A stretch of DNA of 64,000 nt, from NCBI GenBank assembly GCA_030620095.1, contig JAUTXW010003824.1, forward strand, positions 124,001 through 188,000, given 5' to 3'. The translations under genes and the position numbers were made by a program. Positions 37,000-48,989 of this stretch are shown here, piece by piece; positions within the stretch are counted from its first letter, which is position 1, and each line of letters begins with the position of its first letter. Source of the DNA: Kuschelorhynchus macadamiae. Taxonomy: Eukaryota; Arthropoda; Insecta; Coleoptera; Curculionidae. A model generated the notes under the pieces. The model did not search any database and was not told the DNA's origin. It was given only the letters and a program-made list of their open reading frames with translations.

Positions 37000-37252
37000 A
37001 TTTTCAGTTACTAAAGTCAATACACGTGCGTGCCCAATAAAAATATGTCAAGAGTTTGGAGACGTTGGTGGAGCAATGACAAAGTAGCAGACTGCGATTT
37101 CGCAACCCACCCCTGGACTGGATGTTGCCGGTCAGGGTATCTCTGACCATACAACTCAGCAGCGTTCCTTGAATTTTATGACATTCTCCAAATATTAATA
37201 ACATATCGACTTTTTCACTTTGAGTATACATTATTTTGACTTTTGAAAACAA
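37000..37252 (-). pseudogene. Mariner-like DUF4817-type N-terminal scrap
   Basis: The minus strand reads YTQSEKVDMLLIFGECHK and, after a one-base shift, NSRNAAELYGQRYPDRQHP, the first DNA-binding block of mariner-like transposases. Nothing catalytic follows. It lies in intron 1 of amine oxidase copy B. Confidence 0.55.
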
Positions 37253-37254
37253 AA

Positions 37255-38106
37255 ATAATACTGAAAAATAAGGAAATCTTATGTCTACTCAGAAAGAATA
37301 GGTAAGTGTCACTGTCAAAATAATAAATCCTACTTAATATCCAGCATGGCTATCCATGGCACACTTGATAAAAGTAAATAATTGATTATCGAGTATTTTT
37401 CTTAGTAATATTTAATTTCTTAACTTGTTTTTAATCCAATTGCAAAAAAGTTAGTACCATTAGATTTGCGAAAAAATCCTCTTTTTCAAAAGTGCTTGTC
37501 TAAAAAGGGTCGCCATTTGAAAAAAAAATAGTTAGGCACAAAAATTTGATTTTATCAACTTCTCTGGTTCCTAGCAATCAGACTAGTCACTAAAACTTGG
37601 CGATTGTATTATTCTGTCATCATTTCAGGTCCTTAGATTAATTTGTTAATTTGTTAATTGCACCTAGGTGCAATTTTAAAAATAGCTATAAAAATCCAGT
37701 AGGCGTTAAAAGTTTTTAAAATGTCACATTCTGATTCAGAATTGTCTCAGGAATCCAAAAATGTAAACATATACAGAGTGATCCGTGTAAAAAATCTAAA
37801 CTGGAATCATTTCCGGTGAAACCGGGAGTCACCGAAAAGTGAATAATATGGGCACACTCTCCTTTTTATGTACCATTTACCTATACCAAATTTCGTTTTG
37901 ATACATTAAATACTTTAAAAGTTATGGCCTCTCTAATAGATTCGTTGACACCCGGTATAGTATATTAATAATACAATATATGGACTGGTATATGAGGAAA
38001 TAATTATGTATTCTTATACCAAAAAGGTTAAATAAATAACCAACTCGGCAAAAGAGTCAAAAATTAAACACACTAATAGAAAACTATATATGGTGTGGTG
38101 ACTTAC
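37255..38106. other. Intron 1 of copy B, terminus-like pair
   Basis: ATACAGAGTGATCC near 37772 and GACACCCGGTATAG near 37949 look like the two ends of a short (about 190 bp) mariner-derived MITE. Otherwise nothing is recognised. Confidence 0.35.
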
Positions 38107-38287
38107 CTATTCTGTTTTCAGCTTCAAGAATTTTTATGTTTGTAAAATTATTTTTTAATAGTCTCGTGGCTGCTGCAATGACAGATGCACCACTACCTAT
38201 TATAATAATAGAGGGATTTGGAGATGAGTGCACTTCATTTATGCCCCATACGAAGAATACGGTAAAAATAATTCTCAACATTAACAT
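38107..38287 (-). CDS. Amine oxidase copy B, exon 1 (start)
   Basis: A 181-bp exon. Residues 1-20 (MLMLRIIFTVFFVWGINEVH) are a signal peptide, so this copy too is predicted to be secreted. The Rossmann motif reads IIIIGSGASVIAAATRLL: the third glycine of GxGxxG is Val. The end, NNFTNIKILEAENRIG, is almost identical to copy A. The donor is GTAAGT. With the changed pocket residue in exon 2 and the exon 4/5 phase problem, copy B may be losing or have lost oxidase function. Confidence 0.88.
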
Positions 38288-39329
38288 GTTAATTGTAATT
38301 TATAAAAGATAAAAAATCTTTCTTCACTACCGAAAATTATATTTCTTGTGCAATACTATATATGTTATAAACAATTTAAATAAATACCTACTGATAAATT
38401 GTGGCAAATAAATTGTTAAGAGTGAGTATACGAAACGGTTTCTTTCTGAAAAAAATAGCATGCCTTACACATTCTATTGAATATAGTTAAAATTTAGAAT
38501 ATTACACTTTTGTATATCGGGCAATAGTTTATATCTTTGAAATCAAGATAATTATAATTTGCAATATTCTAGTAAAAAATTTAATCAGAGGAACAAAACG
38601 CTGACTTAATATTTGATATGGTCAAAACATGTATCTTTCAGATAAAAAATGTTGTACATCATTCTATCAACCCAGCTAGTGCTTGGCAAATTGAAAGACT
38701 ACTGGAAAAAGTCCAACGGTTTTTTTTTATCAAAAAAGCACCACTCTCAGAGAAGCATCCAAAGGAACCCGTATGGGAAACACTCTATAAACTACTTTAA
38801 GTCAGAATCTATATAGTCAGTTTCCAGCTTTTTCCCTGGTTTTTTTGTCCACTGGTAATTTAATTTTTTAATAGTGTTCTGTTTCTTACCAAATCGTTCC
38901 AAAATTATAAAAAGACTGCACATCTTTATATACTTATTTATTTTTTGAATGAATTAATAAAAACATCAAACATTTTCAGTCAAAATATACAATTTACAAA
39001 TAAATTTTCAAAAATTCGACATGAACCCAAAACACTACTCAAAACTTAAAAAACCCACCTAATGCATACAAAAATCCTGATTCTTGGCATTGGCATCTCA
39101 AAATCCGTAAAATATACGAAGTTGGTTAAATTAGTACAAAGTTGCGCAATCTAATGTCGAATAATATGTCGTTGACAAAGTTGGAAGTTCCTACTACTTA
39201 CGATGATATCCACAACAAAATAAAAATCGTCATTTGTCTTTTTTTTGAGTCTGCATTTGAAGAGTAGCTCATTTAAAATTACATTCAAAACACGAAAACT
39301 CGGTTCCGTCCGTCTGTTGGTCTGTCTAG
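38288..39329. other. 5' flank of copy B, nothing recognised
   Basis: AT-rich sequence that should contain the copy B promoter; no convincing core element was identified. A reading frame at 38618-38800 has no recognised relative. Confidence 0.4.
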
Positions 39330-39860
39330 CTGACTGTTCGCAGGCTTTACATATCTCAAAAATTAACGGTCACTTAGTGTCTCTATGAAAACAAATGCCA
39401 AAAAATATGATTTTCAAATTTTTAACAAAAATTAGCTTGAAAAACTACTTAATACATTTCAACTGGTAAAATTGTGGTATGAATTCGATAAAATATTTCG
39501 GTCTGCCTACCGATGTGTTTCTCTGTCTGTCAGTTCGCGGCATAGCTAAAAAACTACTTATCCGATTGACTTCAAATTTTGGTCAAAAATTAAGGTTCAT
39601 GTGAGGATGACCTGGTAATATTTTGGTAAAAATCATATAGCCGAACAAAATGGCTTTTATATCAAAAAATCATTACTAAAAATCTAATAATTCACCTCTA
39701 AAATTGCACAAAAATGACGGGTTACATAGAAATTAACTGGTAACATTTTGGTACGAATCCAAGGTAGCAAAACAAAATGATGGCCTAATAAAATGTTAGG
39801 AAACTATTTAAATTAATAAACTACATAGTACAAATGTGGTCTTTTGAAACGAAACATACA
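39330..39860 (-). repeat. Family A repeats, reverse orientation
   Basis: Copies of GTCTGTCAGTTCGCGGCATA, AAAACTACTTATCCGATTGA and GAACAAAATGGC (39300-39360, 39500-39660, 39720-39790), the same family as at 24680-25530. No coding. Confidence 0.7.
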
Positions 39861-41190
39861 AAGTTTCCGGAATTGATAAACATATTTTATTTCTTTATCT
39901 ACTTCAAACTAGACCAAAGGGTTATTAAAATGGTTCTCAAGAAAACAGCAAATATCTAGATACAAAATTTTAAAACTTAAAAATTAGGTTCTAGTTTTTA
40001 ATTTCTGCTATTTACTACCTTTACCTGAGTTTATAAACTTAATATTGTTTATAAATACAAGACCACAAATAATAACGATTTTTGATACAAACTGAGAGTT
40101 CTCTGTTAATAATAATACTGTTTACTACAGCCTTAATTCGGCCCGGCCAAATTTTTAATATAAAGCATTATGGATAAGACAAATTATATTTAATATGTTA
40201 ATTTATTCTTAATGCCCTTTATACAGCAATCTTATAATCGTGGATATCACGTGCTATGGCTGTTTTACGTTGATACGGCCTAACGCAAGAAGCATGATTT
40301 CTGAATTGACCAAAGCCGCCAAAGCTTCCATTCTATGTTAGCATCCGAGAAATTTGCGAAAAGCTCTGCCATAAGAAGCAATCTATTTCCATTGATTTCA
40401 CTACTATATAGTAGAAGGTTGTTCATTTATCTCTAAGATATTGCCTTTTGTTGCAGGTTTTTTGTCAAATTTATCGGGTGTCATTGAAGATGACAGTATC
40501 AAACCTGAAATATTAGTCAACAGCAACACGCCATTTATTTGATAGATGTATAATATACAGAGCATTATATATTTAAGAAACCAAAGTTAGTTTCATAATA
40601 ACGAAACACCCTGCATATATGTATATGTGTTTTAGTCTTTTGTGTGTTCTTAAGGCTTCTCTTAGAATCTATTCAGTGATTAAATACCCGTGCCTAATTC
40701 AATACTGAACAGGGATAGATTCTAGGAAACTTCTCGGCTTAAAAATAATGTTGTTAGTACTTCTTTATGTTAGACTGATAAGCAGTGAAAGACGGAAGCT
40801 AAGACTTACAATGAAGATAAAAAGTTTGATTGAAATAGATATTTTATTTAAGCAATTAAGTAACATACATTTATGAAAAGGGTGAGCGGGGGCATGAAAT
40901 TATGTCTTTAAAATGCCATTAGTCAGAACTGTTTTGAGAAAATTGTGAAAGCCATTATTTTAAAAACGCAGTATTTTTTAAGTGAAGAAATACATGAATG
41001 AATCCGTAGGAGATATTTACACAAAAATGCTAAATAAAAAATCTGAATAAAACTAATTAAATTATTTTAGCGCTATGGTTGGCAATAGATACACACACAG
41101 ATACTCCCTGGAACTTCTTTTTTACCATCTGGAGATGGTACGATTTAACTAAAAGAAATATACTAGTTACTTCGTCGCTAGTACAAACTG
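39861..41190. other. Intergenic, nothing recognised
   Basis: AT-rich. A minus-strand stretch at about 40220-40330 reads FGGFGQFRNHASC and RPYQRKTAIARDIHDYK, which looks protein-like but which I cannot name. No start or splice context was found. Confidence 0.35.
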
Positions 41191-41191
41191 T

Positions 41192-41193
<2 letters not shown>

Positions 41194-41286
<93 letters not shown>

Positions 41287-41425
41287 CTATATTCTAGGAT
41301 CTGTACATATGAATATAATAGGTCTTTTTTTATTTTTATGTTTATTTAAGGTTCATGTTGAATTAATAAAGTTTCATTATATTTGTTTTTCTCATAGTGT
41401 GTATTAGGTATATTCTGCTTTATGT

Positions 41426-41479
<54 letters not shown>
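41194..41479. repeat. Two (TA)n tracts around a 147-bp segment
   Basis: TA tracts at 41194-41281 and 41428-41479 bracket a segment starting GAAACTATATTCTAGGATC. The same segment recurs at 43895-43944 beside an inverted Penelope fragment, so it belongs to that element family. Confidence 0.85.
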
Positions 41480-41482
<3 letters not shown>

Positions 41483-41483
41483 A

Positions 41484-43209
41484 TTGTCTAATTGTGTGAC
41501 CAAAATAACAGGAAAAAACTTGTTTGGTAAAGATTCATTTGATTTTAAACAATTTATTGACAAGGTAAACATTCCAGACAATCATATACTAATATCTCTT
41601 GATGTTGTCTCTATATATACAAATATTCCAAATGAACTTTTATCTGATTTAATAACACAAAAATGGGACGAATTAAAGGGTCACACAACACTTCCATTAA
41701 AAGAATTTATAGAAGCTATTAACATTACTCTAAATAATAATTATTTTCAGTATGAGGACAAATATTATCAACAGTTAGATGGTTGCGCTATGGGTTCTCC
41801 TATTTCCTCCATTGTCGCACAATTAGTTATAGAATATCTGGAGGAGAGTGTGATAAGTCAACTTGATTTTAACCTTCCTTTTTTTAAAAGATTTGTGGCC
41901 GATTGTTTAACTGCCGTTTCCAAAAACCATATTAATGACCTATTAAATTATAATATAATCAATAATTTTCACCCCAAATTAAAATTTACCATGGAAACTG
42001 AACACAAAACAAAATTAATTTGCTAGACTTAACCCTAATTAGAAACAAAAAAGATCAAAATATAAAAACCAAGTGGTATACAAAAAAAACATGGTCAGGG
42101 CGATACTTAAACTTTAACTCCAACCATCCAAAGAATCAAAAAAATAGCGTTATTATGGGTCTAACCCATCGTGCCATCTCACTTACTTCCCCAGAATATC
42201 GTCCTGAGATTTTAAAGAAGGTTAAGGAGACTTTAATAAATAACCATTATCCGGAAAAAAAATACTACGAGTTTTTAAACAACGAAGTCATGTTTTTTAT
42301 AATAACTTAAAGAACGCAACAAAAGAAAAAAATGGTAATACTAAATACGTTGCAATCTTCTACACAGACGGTCTATCAGAAAAAATAAATCACATCTTGT
42401 CTAAACACGGCATAACTGTCTGTCATAAAGCACAGAATTTACTAAACGGTCTTTTCACTCCCTTGAAAAGCAAAGTAATAAAAAAAAAAGAAATCAAACC
42501 TACTTTACTGAATTCCATGTTTAAATTGCCCAAAAAAGTACATAGGAATGACAACACAATACTTAGATAGCCGATTAAACGGCCACAAATACACAAAAAA
42601 TGCATCTACTGCACTCAACAAACACGAACATACAGAAAAACATAAATTCAATTTAAACAAACCAAAATTTTAGAGCAAGAAACTAATTATCGAAAACTCA
42701 CAATAGAAGAAATGATAAAAATTAAAAAAGGGAAAAATGCCGTCAACAATAAAAAAGACATGAATAACTTAAGCCAAATTTATCACAATCTGATATCCAA
42801 GTAAATTAATCTAAATAAATAAACCACTCCATGCATAAAACCCTGTACATTTTAGTAAGATCATAAACCCAAACTTAGTACAGCAATAAAAATCTAAGTA
42901 AATATAAAAAAGAAGAAAAAATTGTCTCGTTTCTACCAGAACTGTAGACGTTTCGAAATTATTGCAATCGCAAAACATTCGTAAAACTGACATGTTTCCA
43001 AGGTACGTACTCTGCAAAATAATATTATTTTTGTTTTAAATGTATTTTTGTTTTCATGATCACAGTTTGTTTTAAATGTAATGTTATTTTTAAGTGATGT
43101 TTTTCAATAACGTTTTAACCATTTTAAAATTTAAATACTAACTATATATGTTTTTATTGTAGAAAATAAATATCTTGAGAAAGCTCAATATAATGAGCGA
43201 AACGTCGAT
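41484..43209 (+). mobile_element. Penelope-like element, 5' truncated, with GIY-YIG
   Basis: The RT reads SLDVVSIYTNIPNELLSD, then YYQQLDGCAMGSPISSIVAQ. The catalytic box is RFVADCLTAV, where the first Asp of FVDD is Ala. After a one-base frameshift near 42010 it continues KINLLDLTLIRNKKD and GLTHRAISLTSPEY to about 42310. At 42520-42660, in broken frames, YIGMTTQYLDSRLNGHKY is a GIY-YIG endonuclease as in Penelope-clade elements. The 5' end stops exactly at the (TA)n tract. The 3' end carries a hammerhead-like motif at 43172-43209. Confidence 0.82.
43172..43209 (+). ncRNA. Hammerhead-like motif at Penelope 3' end
   Basis: ATC (43172-43174) pairs with GAT (43207-43209). The first box is TTGAGAA, two changes from CUGANGA. 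Helix II is a perfect hairpin GCTCA-ATATAA-TGAGC, and GAAACGTC (43199-43206) is intact. The helix sequences differ from family B while pairing is kept. Confidence 0.45.
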
Positions 43210-43285
43210 TGAAGTATAGTTTTACTTCTCAATGAGTTAACCTATGCCCAAGAAAATAATTAACAAGATATATATATATATATAT

Positions 43286-43332
<47 letters not shown>

Positions 43333-43670
43333 GTGTCCGGAAATTGCGTCGTCAAATTTCAAAGGGTGATTCTACATAAAAAAGTTCATATGCACCTGGG
43401 TCCGCAAACGCTTTATAAGTGTGCTAGGACCCATTGAAGATGTCGCCCAAAACGTGCTTTTTATTTTATTACTTTGGAACTGCTTTTGTACCAGTTATGA
43501 ATTTTGGTACAGGAATAGTCTCTAATGAAAGATGTTTTTAGCAGCTAGCAAATTTTAAATATCTTAACCAGGGGCGTGCCGGCAGGGGGTGTGCTGTGTT
43601 TAGTTAGTCATTATTATTCCAACCCTGTACCTTTTTGAAATTTTAATAGAATATTAGGATTTTCCACTAT

Positions 43671-43944
43671 AAAATAATCTAACTGTTGATAATATTTGTC
43701 CTCATACTGAAAATAATTATTATTTAGAGTAATGTTAATAGCTTCTATAAATTCTTTTAATGGAAGTGTTGTGTGACCCTTTAATTCGTCCCATTTTTGT
43801 GTTATTATATCAGATAAAAGTTCATTTGGAATATTTGTATATATAGAGACAACATCAAGAGATATTAGTATATGATTTTCTGGAATGTGACACATGAAAC
43901 TATATTCTAGGATCTGTACATATGAGTGTAATAGGTCTTTTTTT
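43671..43944 (-). mobile_element. Penelope-like fragment inserted in a mariner arm
   Basis: The minus strand encodes PENHILISLDVVSIYTNIPN to DKYYQQLD, with only about two amino acid differences from the element at 41484. It is joined at 43895 to a 50-bp segment matching 41282-41331. The uninterrupted right mariner arm shows the insertion edges (after CCACTA and before TTTTGCATAAAAAAGG). It is a recent, partial, rearranged insertion. Confidence 0.8.
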
Positions 43945-44871
43945 TATTTTGCATAAAAAAGGGGCTCTTGCTAAATGGTCAAAAAGTTAACGGTTTCTGA
44001 GAAAAATCGTTCCAATATTTTTAGGTCGATCGAAATAACTCATTTAGAAGAGAAAAGAAAAGAAAATGTTACCTGAACTTTTATAAGTACAAATGGTAAA
44101 GGGACTTACAATGAACGTAAAAGAAATAAGTGTAACCTCGGTGTGGGGGAGGGTTCACGTAGGGGGTCGAAAAGGAGGGCAAATAGTATTTATGGAATTC
44201 TCGGCGAAAGTTGATGTCTGATAGAGAATATCCTATACAACAGTTGTAGGTCGTGCAAAAGTGTACAAGTTTTGTATGACCAGTTTTTAACATAGCTTCA
44301 AAATTTCCGAGAAAAATGAAAAATATCAAAAAAAAAATCATTTGATTTTTTTTTATTTTCACAAAACTAACTCAATTTTAACGGAACTTTTGCTTTAAAG
44401 ACGGTCGTATTTTTCTTGTCTCTTGTCGATAGAAGTATGCAACAAATGGGAAACTTTTTCCTAATTTATTTCTCAGAAAAATTTGATCTTAATAAAAGTT
44501 GGGGCATGAAAAAAAAATTCAGCTAAATAAAACAAACCATCGCGGAGTAATCGATGTACAAAGATAAAAAAAATACATAAATGTCAAATTGATAACCTCC
44601 TCCTTTTTTGAATTTCTATTGAAGTCGGTTAATAAAATTAAAAACAAACGGAAACGTTAGAATTTCAGGCAATAATTTGGCTACAATAAAAGCTAAAAAA
44701 ATTACAGCAAATGTTGAACATGACTACCATTCATAGAAAAATATCCGACTAAACTATTTCGCATCGATGATCGTACTTTTTCAAATAAAATATTAAGTGA
44801 ATGTTAACTTCATAATTTCTTTGACAGTTTATTTTGAAACTTACAAAAATCAGTTTTATTAGTTTTCAAAA

Positions 44872-45945
44872 ATGCCAGAATACACATTTTCTGAGATGGA
44901 AGATATGCACTTCATGTATGGAAAAGCGAATGGTTGCGCTCGTGAAGCTCGTAGACTATATCAACAGGCATTTCGAAATCGTCAGCTTCCCGATAAACAA
45001 ATATTCAGCAGTTTATCAAGGGCCTAGATAAAATGATACCTTTTCACCATGAAGAGCAGATTGTGGGAGGACTCGTACTACCCGTACTGTAGAAGCAGAA
45101 GAACGAGTTTTAGAGGAGGTTGCAGGTAATCCGGTAATCAGTACTAGAAAACTAGCTTTAAGACAGCGTGTTCCCAAAAGTAGTGTTTGGGAAATTTTAA
45201 AAGAATAGCTTCTTCGACCATACCACCTAAAACGTGTGCAAGCGCTAAAGCGCCAGGATTTACAACCGAGATTGGGGTTTTGTGAATGGATGCGAATGAA
45301 ATGCCCATTTCCTTGAAAAAGTTTTTTTTTACCGACGAAGCAGGTTTTACACGTAAAGGTATAATAAATTTCCATATCAACCATGACTGGGCAGAGGAAA
45401 ATGCCCACGTCTATTTTGAAGGTAAATTTCAAGATAGATTTTCTATTAATGTTTGGGCGGGAATTTTAGGAAACATAATTATAAGACCGTATGTTTTGCC
45501 GCAACCTCTAAATGGTACTTTATATTTATATTTTTTACAAAATAATCTACCTGAGTTACTTGATGATGTGCCCTACGAACTTAGATTACAACATTGGTTT
45601 ATGCAAGATGGGACCTCACTCCATTTCAGCATTCAAGTGCCACAATATTTGAATCAGTTTCATGGTAAACGATGGATAGGACGGGGTGAACCTATTGTTT
45701 GGCCCCTCCGTTCTCCAGACTTAAATCCGTTAGACTATTTTCTTTGGGGATTTTTAAAATAGTTGGTTTATTCCGTGCCAATTAAAAATGCAGCACATCT
45801 TGAACAACGGGTGATGGAGCAGTGTCAAGAAATTCCTAACAAACCTGGAATACTTGAACATGTACGATTATCGATGAGAAATCATTTAGCTGGATGTGTA
45901 GCTATGAATGGTAGTCATTTTCAACATTTGCTACAATTTCCTTAG
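44872..45945 (+). pseudogene. Mariner-like transposase (DUF4817, DD41D), broken
   Basis: The start MPEYTFSEMEDMHFMYGKAN with REARRLYQQAFRNRQLPD is a DUF4817 block. In another frame, at 45040-45306, come RTVEAEERVLEEVAGNPV, STRKLALRQRVPKSSVW and PYHLKRVQALKRQDL, the second HTH and linker. The catalytic region is in the first frame: FFFTDEAGFTRKG, WFMQDGTSLHF and RSPDLNPLDYFLWG, with 41 residues between the last two Asp. Two frameshifts, TAG codons near 45023 and 45760, and a stop near 45208 inactivate it. It ends in HFQHLLQFP. Confidence 0.87.
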
Positions 45946-47609
45946 CTTTTATTGTAGCTAAATTGCCTGAAAATCTAACGTTTGTGCTTGTTCTTTATTT
46001 TATTTGTTTTAGGTAGATCCTTAGGAATGTCAAATTTTGTTTGTGGTTATTATATTTTTAAAATATCCAACAAATGTTTGCAGTTTTTTTTGCAATTAAT
46101 AACAATAATTTTATTTCTTAATTAAGTATTTTGCGAGATATTCATTTGTCCCGGTCCAAAATAATTTTGTTCAAAGGAAAATTCTTCGGTGAAAATTCAT
46201 TTTACAGATTTCCGCGTATTCCTCATTTTTTCCTTTTGAACTATTCTTTGCGGTAAAAAAATTGTCACAGTTCAAAACCATCACCAAAAATTGCATTCTA
46301 CGAAAAAAATACTATTGTACTTGTTTCATTTTTTAACCAAAGTAAAAAAAGTGGTAAGTATTAAAAAAAATAAGATTTTTATTTTATTTAGCACTTTTAA
46401 AGGCCACTAATCATAATTAAAAGTTAAGTAGCTTTTTCATATTAATAATAATTAATGAGGTATTTATGGCCAAACACTGAAAAAAATACGCTTTGTAATT
46501 TTCAATCCAAATATCTCCGTATAATATGAAAAACTTCACTTAACTTTTAATTAAGATTTTTTGTGGCCTTTATAAAGCTGCTGTCACAAAATTTTATTTC
46601 TTTAAATTTAAAATTTTATTTATTAGAAGTATATTTTTTTTATTCTTTTTGAACACGCTTTATATTTGACCTAAAATTGAATACTCTAAAAATTATTTTT
46701 TTCTTCATGCCCCAACTTTTATTAAGATCAAGTTTGTCTGAGAAATAAGTTATCAAAAAGTTTCCCATTTGTTGCATACTTCTATCGACAATTCCTATGT
46801 TGTACACAATTAAGAAAAATACGACAGTCTTTAAAGCAAAAGTTCCGTTAAAATTGAGTTAGTTTTGTTTTTTTTTGTTTTTCATTTTTCTCGGAAATTT
46901 TGAGGTTATGTTAAAAACTGGTCAGTATAAAACTTCTACACTTTTGCACGACCTACAACTGTTGTATAGGCTATTCTCTATCAGACATTAACTTTCGACG
47001 AGAATTCCATAAATACTATTTGCCCCCCTTTTCGACCCCCTACGTGAACCCTCCTCCACCCCGAGGTTGCACTTATTTCTTTTACGTTCATTGTAAGCTC
47101 TTTACCATTTGTACTTATAAAAGTTTAGGTAACATTTTCTTTTCTTTTCTCTTCAAAATAAGTTATATAGATTGACCCAAAAATATTGGAACGATTTTTC
47201 TAGGAAACCGTTAACTTTTCGACCATTTAAGACCACCTTTTTTATGCAAAAAATAGTAGAAAATCCTAATATTCTATTAAAATATCAAAAAAGTACGGGG
47301 TTGAAAAAATAATGACTAACTATAAACAGCACACTCCCTGCCGGCACGCCCCTGGTTAAGAAATTTAAAATTTGCTAGCTGCTAAAAATAACTTTCATTA
47401 GTGACTATTCCTGTACCAAAATTCAAAACTGGTACAAAAGCAGTTCCAAAGTAATATAAAAAGCAAGTTTTGGGCGACATCTTCAATGGGGCCCTAGCAC
47501 CCTTATGAAGTGTTTGCGGACCCAGGTGCATATGAACTTTTTTTCATATGTTTTTATGTAGAATCACCCTCTGAAATTTGTCGACGCAATTTACGGACAC
47601 CCGTATAAT

Positions 47610-48534
47610 ACATCGACAATCTCATAAACAATATTAATTACAATTTTTAGGCAGGAATTCTTTAACAATGTAAATATATTATAGTTTTTTCTTCGATTTT
47701 AGTCTTACAATCTTTTACATTATATTCTAATCTGAGTCCATTATTAAATAATAATGTCAATCAATCGAGCTACCTGAATTAAATAAATAACAATTTACGG
47801 ACTTATTTCAAATAGCTTATATTAGTTTAGGGTAACAACAATTTTCCTGGAACGTTTATTGATCCCTGACACGTTTGTATACGCGCATGCTATGAAATCT
47901 AGACAATTGCTACACGTTCATAAAACTAGAGATGCCTCAATGTCTTTCCTTACAGCATTATCTTTATTATTTCATTTTATCTTATTATACAATGCGGATA
48001 GGAATATTGCCAAGCGATGTAGTCAATATTTACAATTTGGTGAATTTAAATATTCCGATAATAAATCCTATTTTTTTTTGAAACACTATTGTTAATGTTG
48101 ATTATTCTGATTTTTACTGTTTTATTTTTATTATAATTGCTGACATCGATTCTCTAGAATTTTCTTTATGAGAGATGACATGTATAGTTCTCATCTACGA
48201 ACAAGCGGCTATATTGATCCATGACCCATTTGTTCGCGCATGGGATTCAGACTTCAAATGCGACATGGTTTTTTAACAAGAGTTTCCAGGAGCCTATGCT
48301 AGAGTTTCACAATATTTATTTTAGCAAAATTTACTTTGATTTCATAAAATATAGATAAATTACCAATGACTGATGTCATTATCCTTGTCAATGACTAGTT
48401 CATCTATTGGTGTAACTGGACATACCTATTTGTAATTCTGTTTATTATTAACAAAATGAGGAAACCTATATTTTTTTAGTCGGAAAATTTTTTTTAAGAA
48501 AAGAAGAAAAGATCTGCTTTTAATATATTAGGAT
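47610..48534. other. Intergenic, nothing recognised
   Basis: AT-rich sequence. Short similar phrases with TTGATCC, TGAC and CGCGCATG occur at 47860-47890 and 48213-48243; their meaning is unclear. Confidence 0.35.
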
Positions 48535-48945
48535 TAGGGATGGGCGATATTGTATTTTAACTAATTTATCGATATGTCGATAGTTATCGATTTATCGGCA
48601 GGGAATCTTTGCTAGCGATAGTTTATTGCTATCTATTGGAATTTGTTACTACCTGTCATTATATTTGCGGCAAAGGCGGTTGACTATTGAAGAGCAAAAA
48701 AGGTCCTCATCTTTGTAAATATATAATTCATTTATCTATAAATATCGATGTTTTCAGCTACCTATCCATAATATCAGCTACCTATCGATATCTTCGGATA
48801 CCTATCGACATGTTTTCACACCTATCGGCACTTTTCAACTCTTGACATTGATATTTTTTTAGTTACCTCTTGTTTTTCGATATGTCGCTGACCTATCGAT
48901 AACTACCGATAGATCGATAAAACAGCTTGCCCTAGATAGGATGTA
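48535..48945. repeat. ATCGAT-rich MITE-like segment
   Basis: Begins TTAGGGATGGGCGATA and ends GCAAG/GCTTGCCCTAGA-like. Six ATCGAT palindromes and many TATCGxx variants are clustered in two groups near the ends. ATCGAT/TATCGATA is the DRE/BEAF core in flies. A decayed MITE with such termini is likeliest. Confidence 0.4.
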
Positions 48946-48989
48946 CAATTATGTTTTATTCTGATTTAGAGGTAAATTGGAGAGTAGCT

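Larger units (their letters stand above)
43325..47607 (+). mobile_element. Mariner-like element with about 0.9-kb TIRs
   Basis: The left arm (43325 to about 44520) and right arm (about 46697-47607) are inverted copies over roughly 910 bp. The left end is TATACAGAGTGTCCGGAAAT and the right end is its near complement. Shared landmarks include AGGGGCGTGCCGGCAGGG (43571) and its complement near 47335. The left arm holds a 275-bp Penelope insertion absent from the right. Such long arms are unusual for a mariner. The transposase lies between. Confidence 0.82.
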
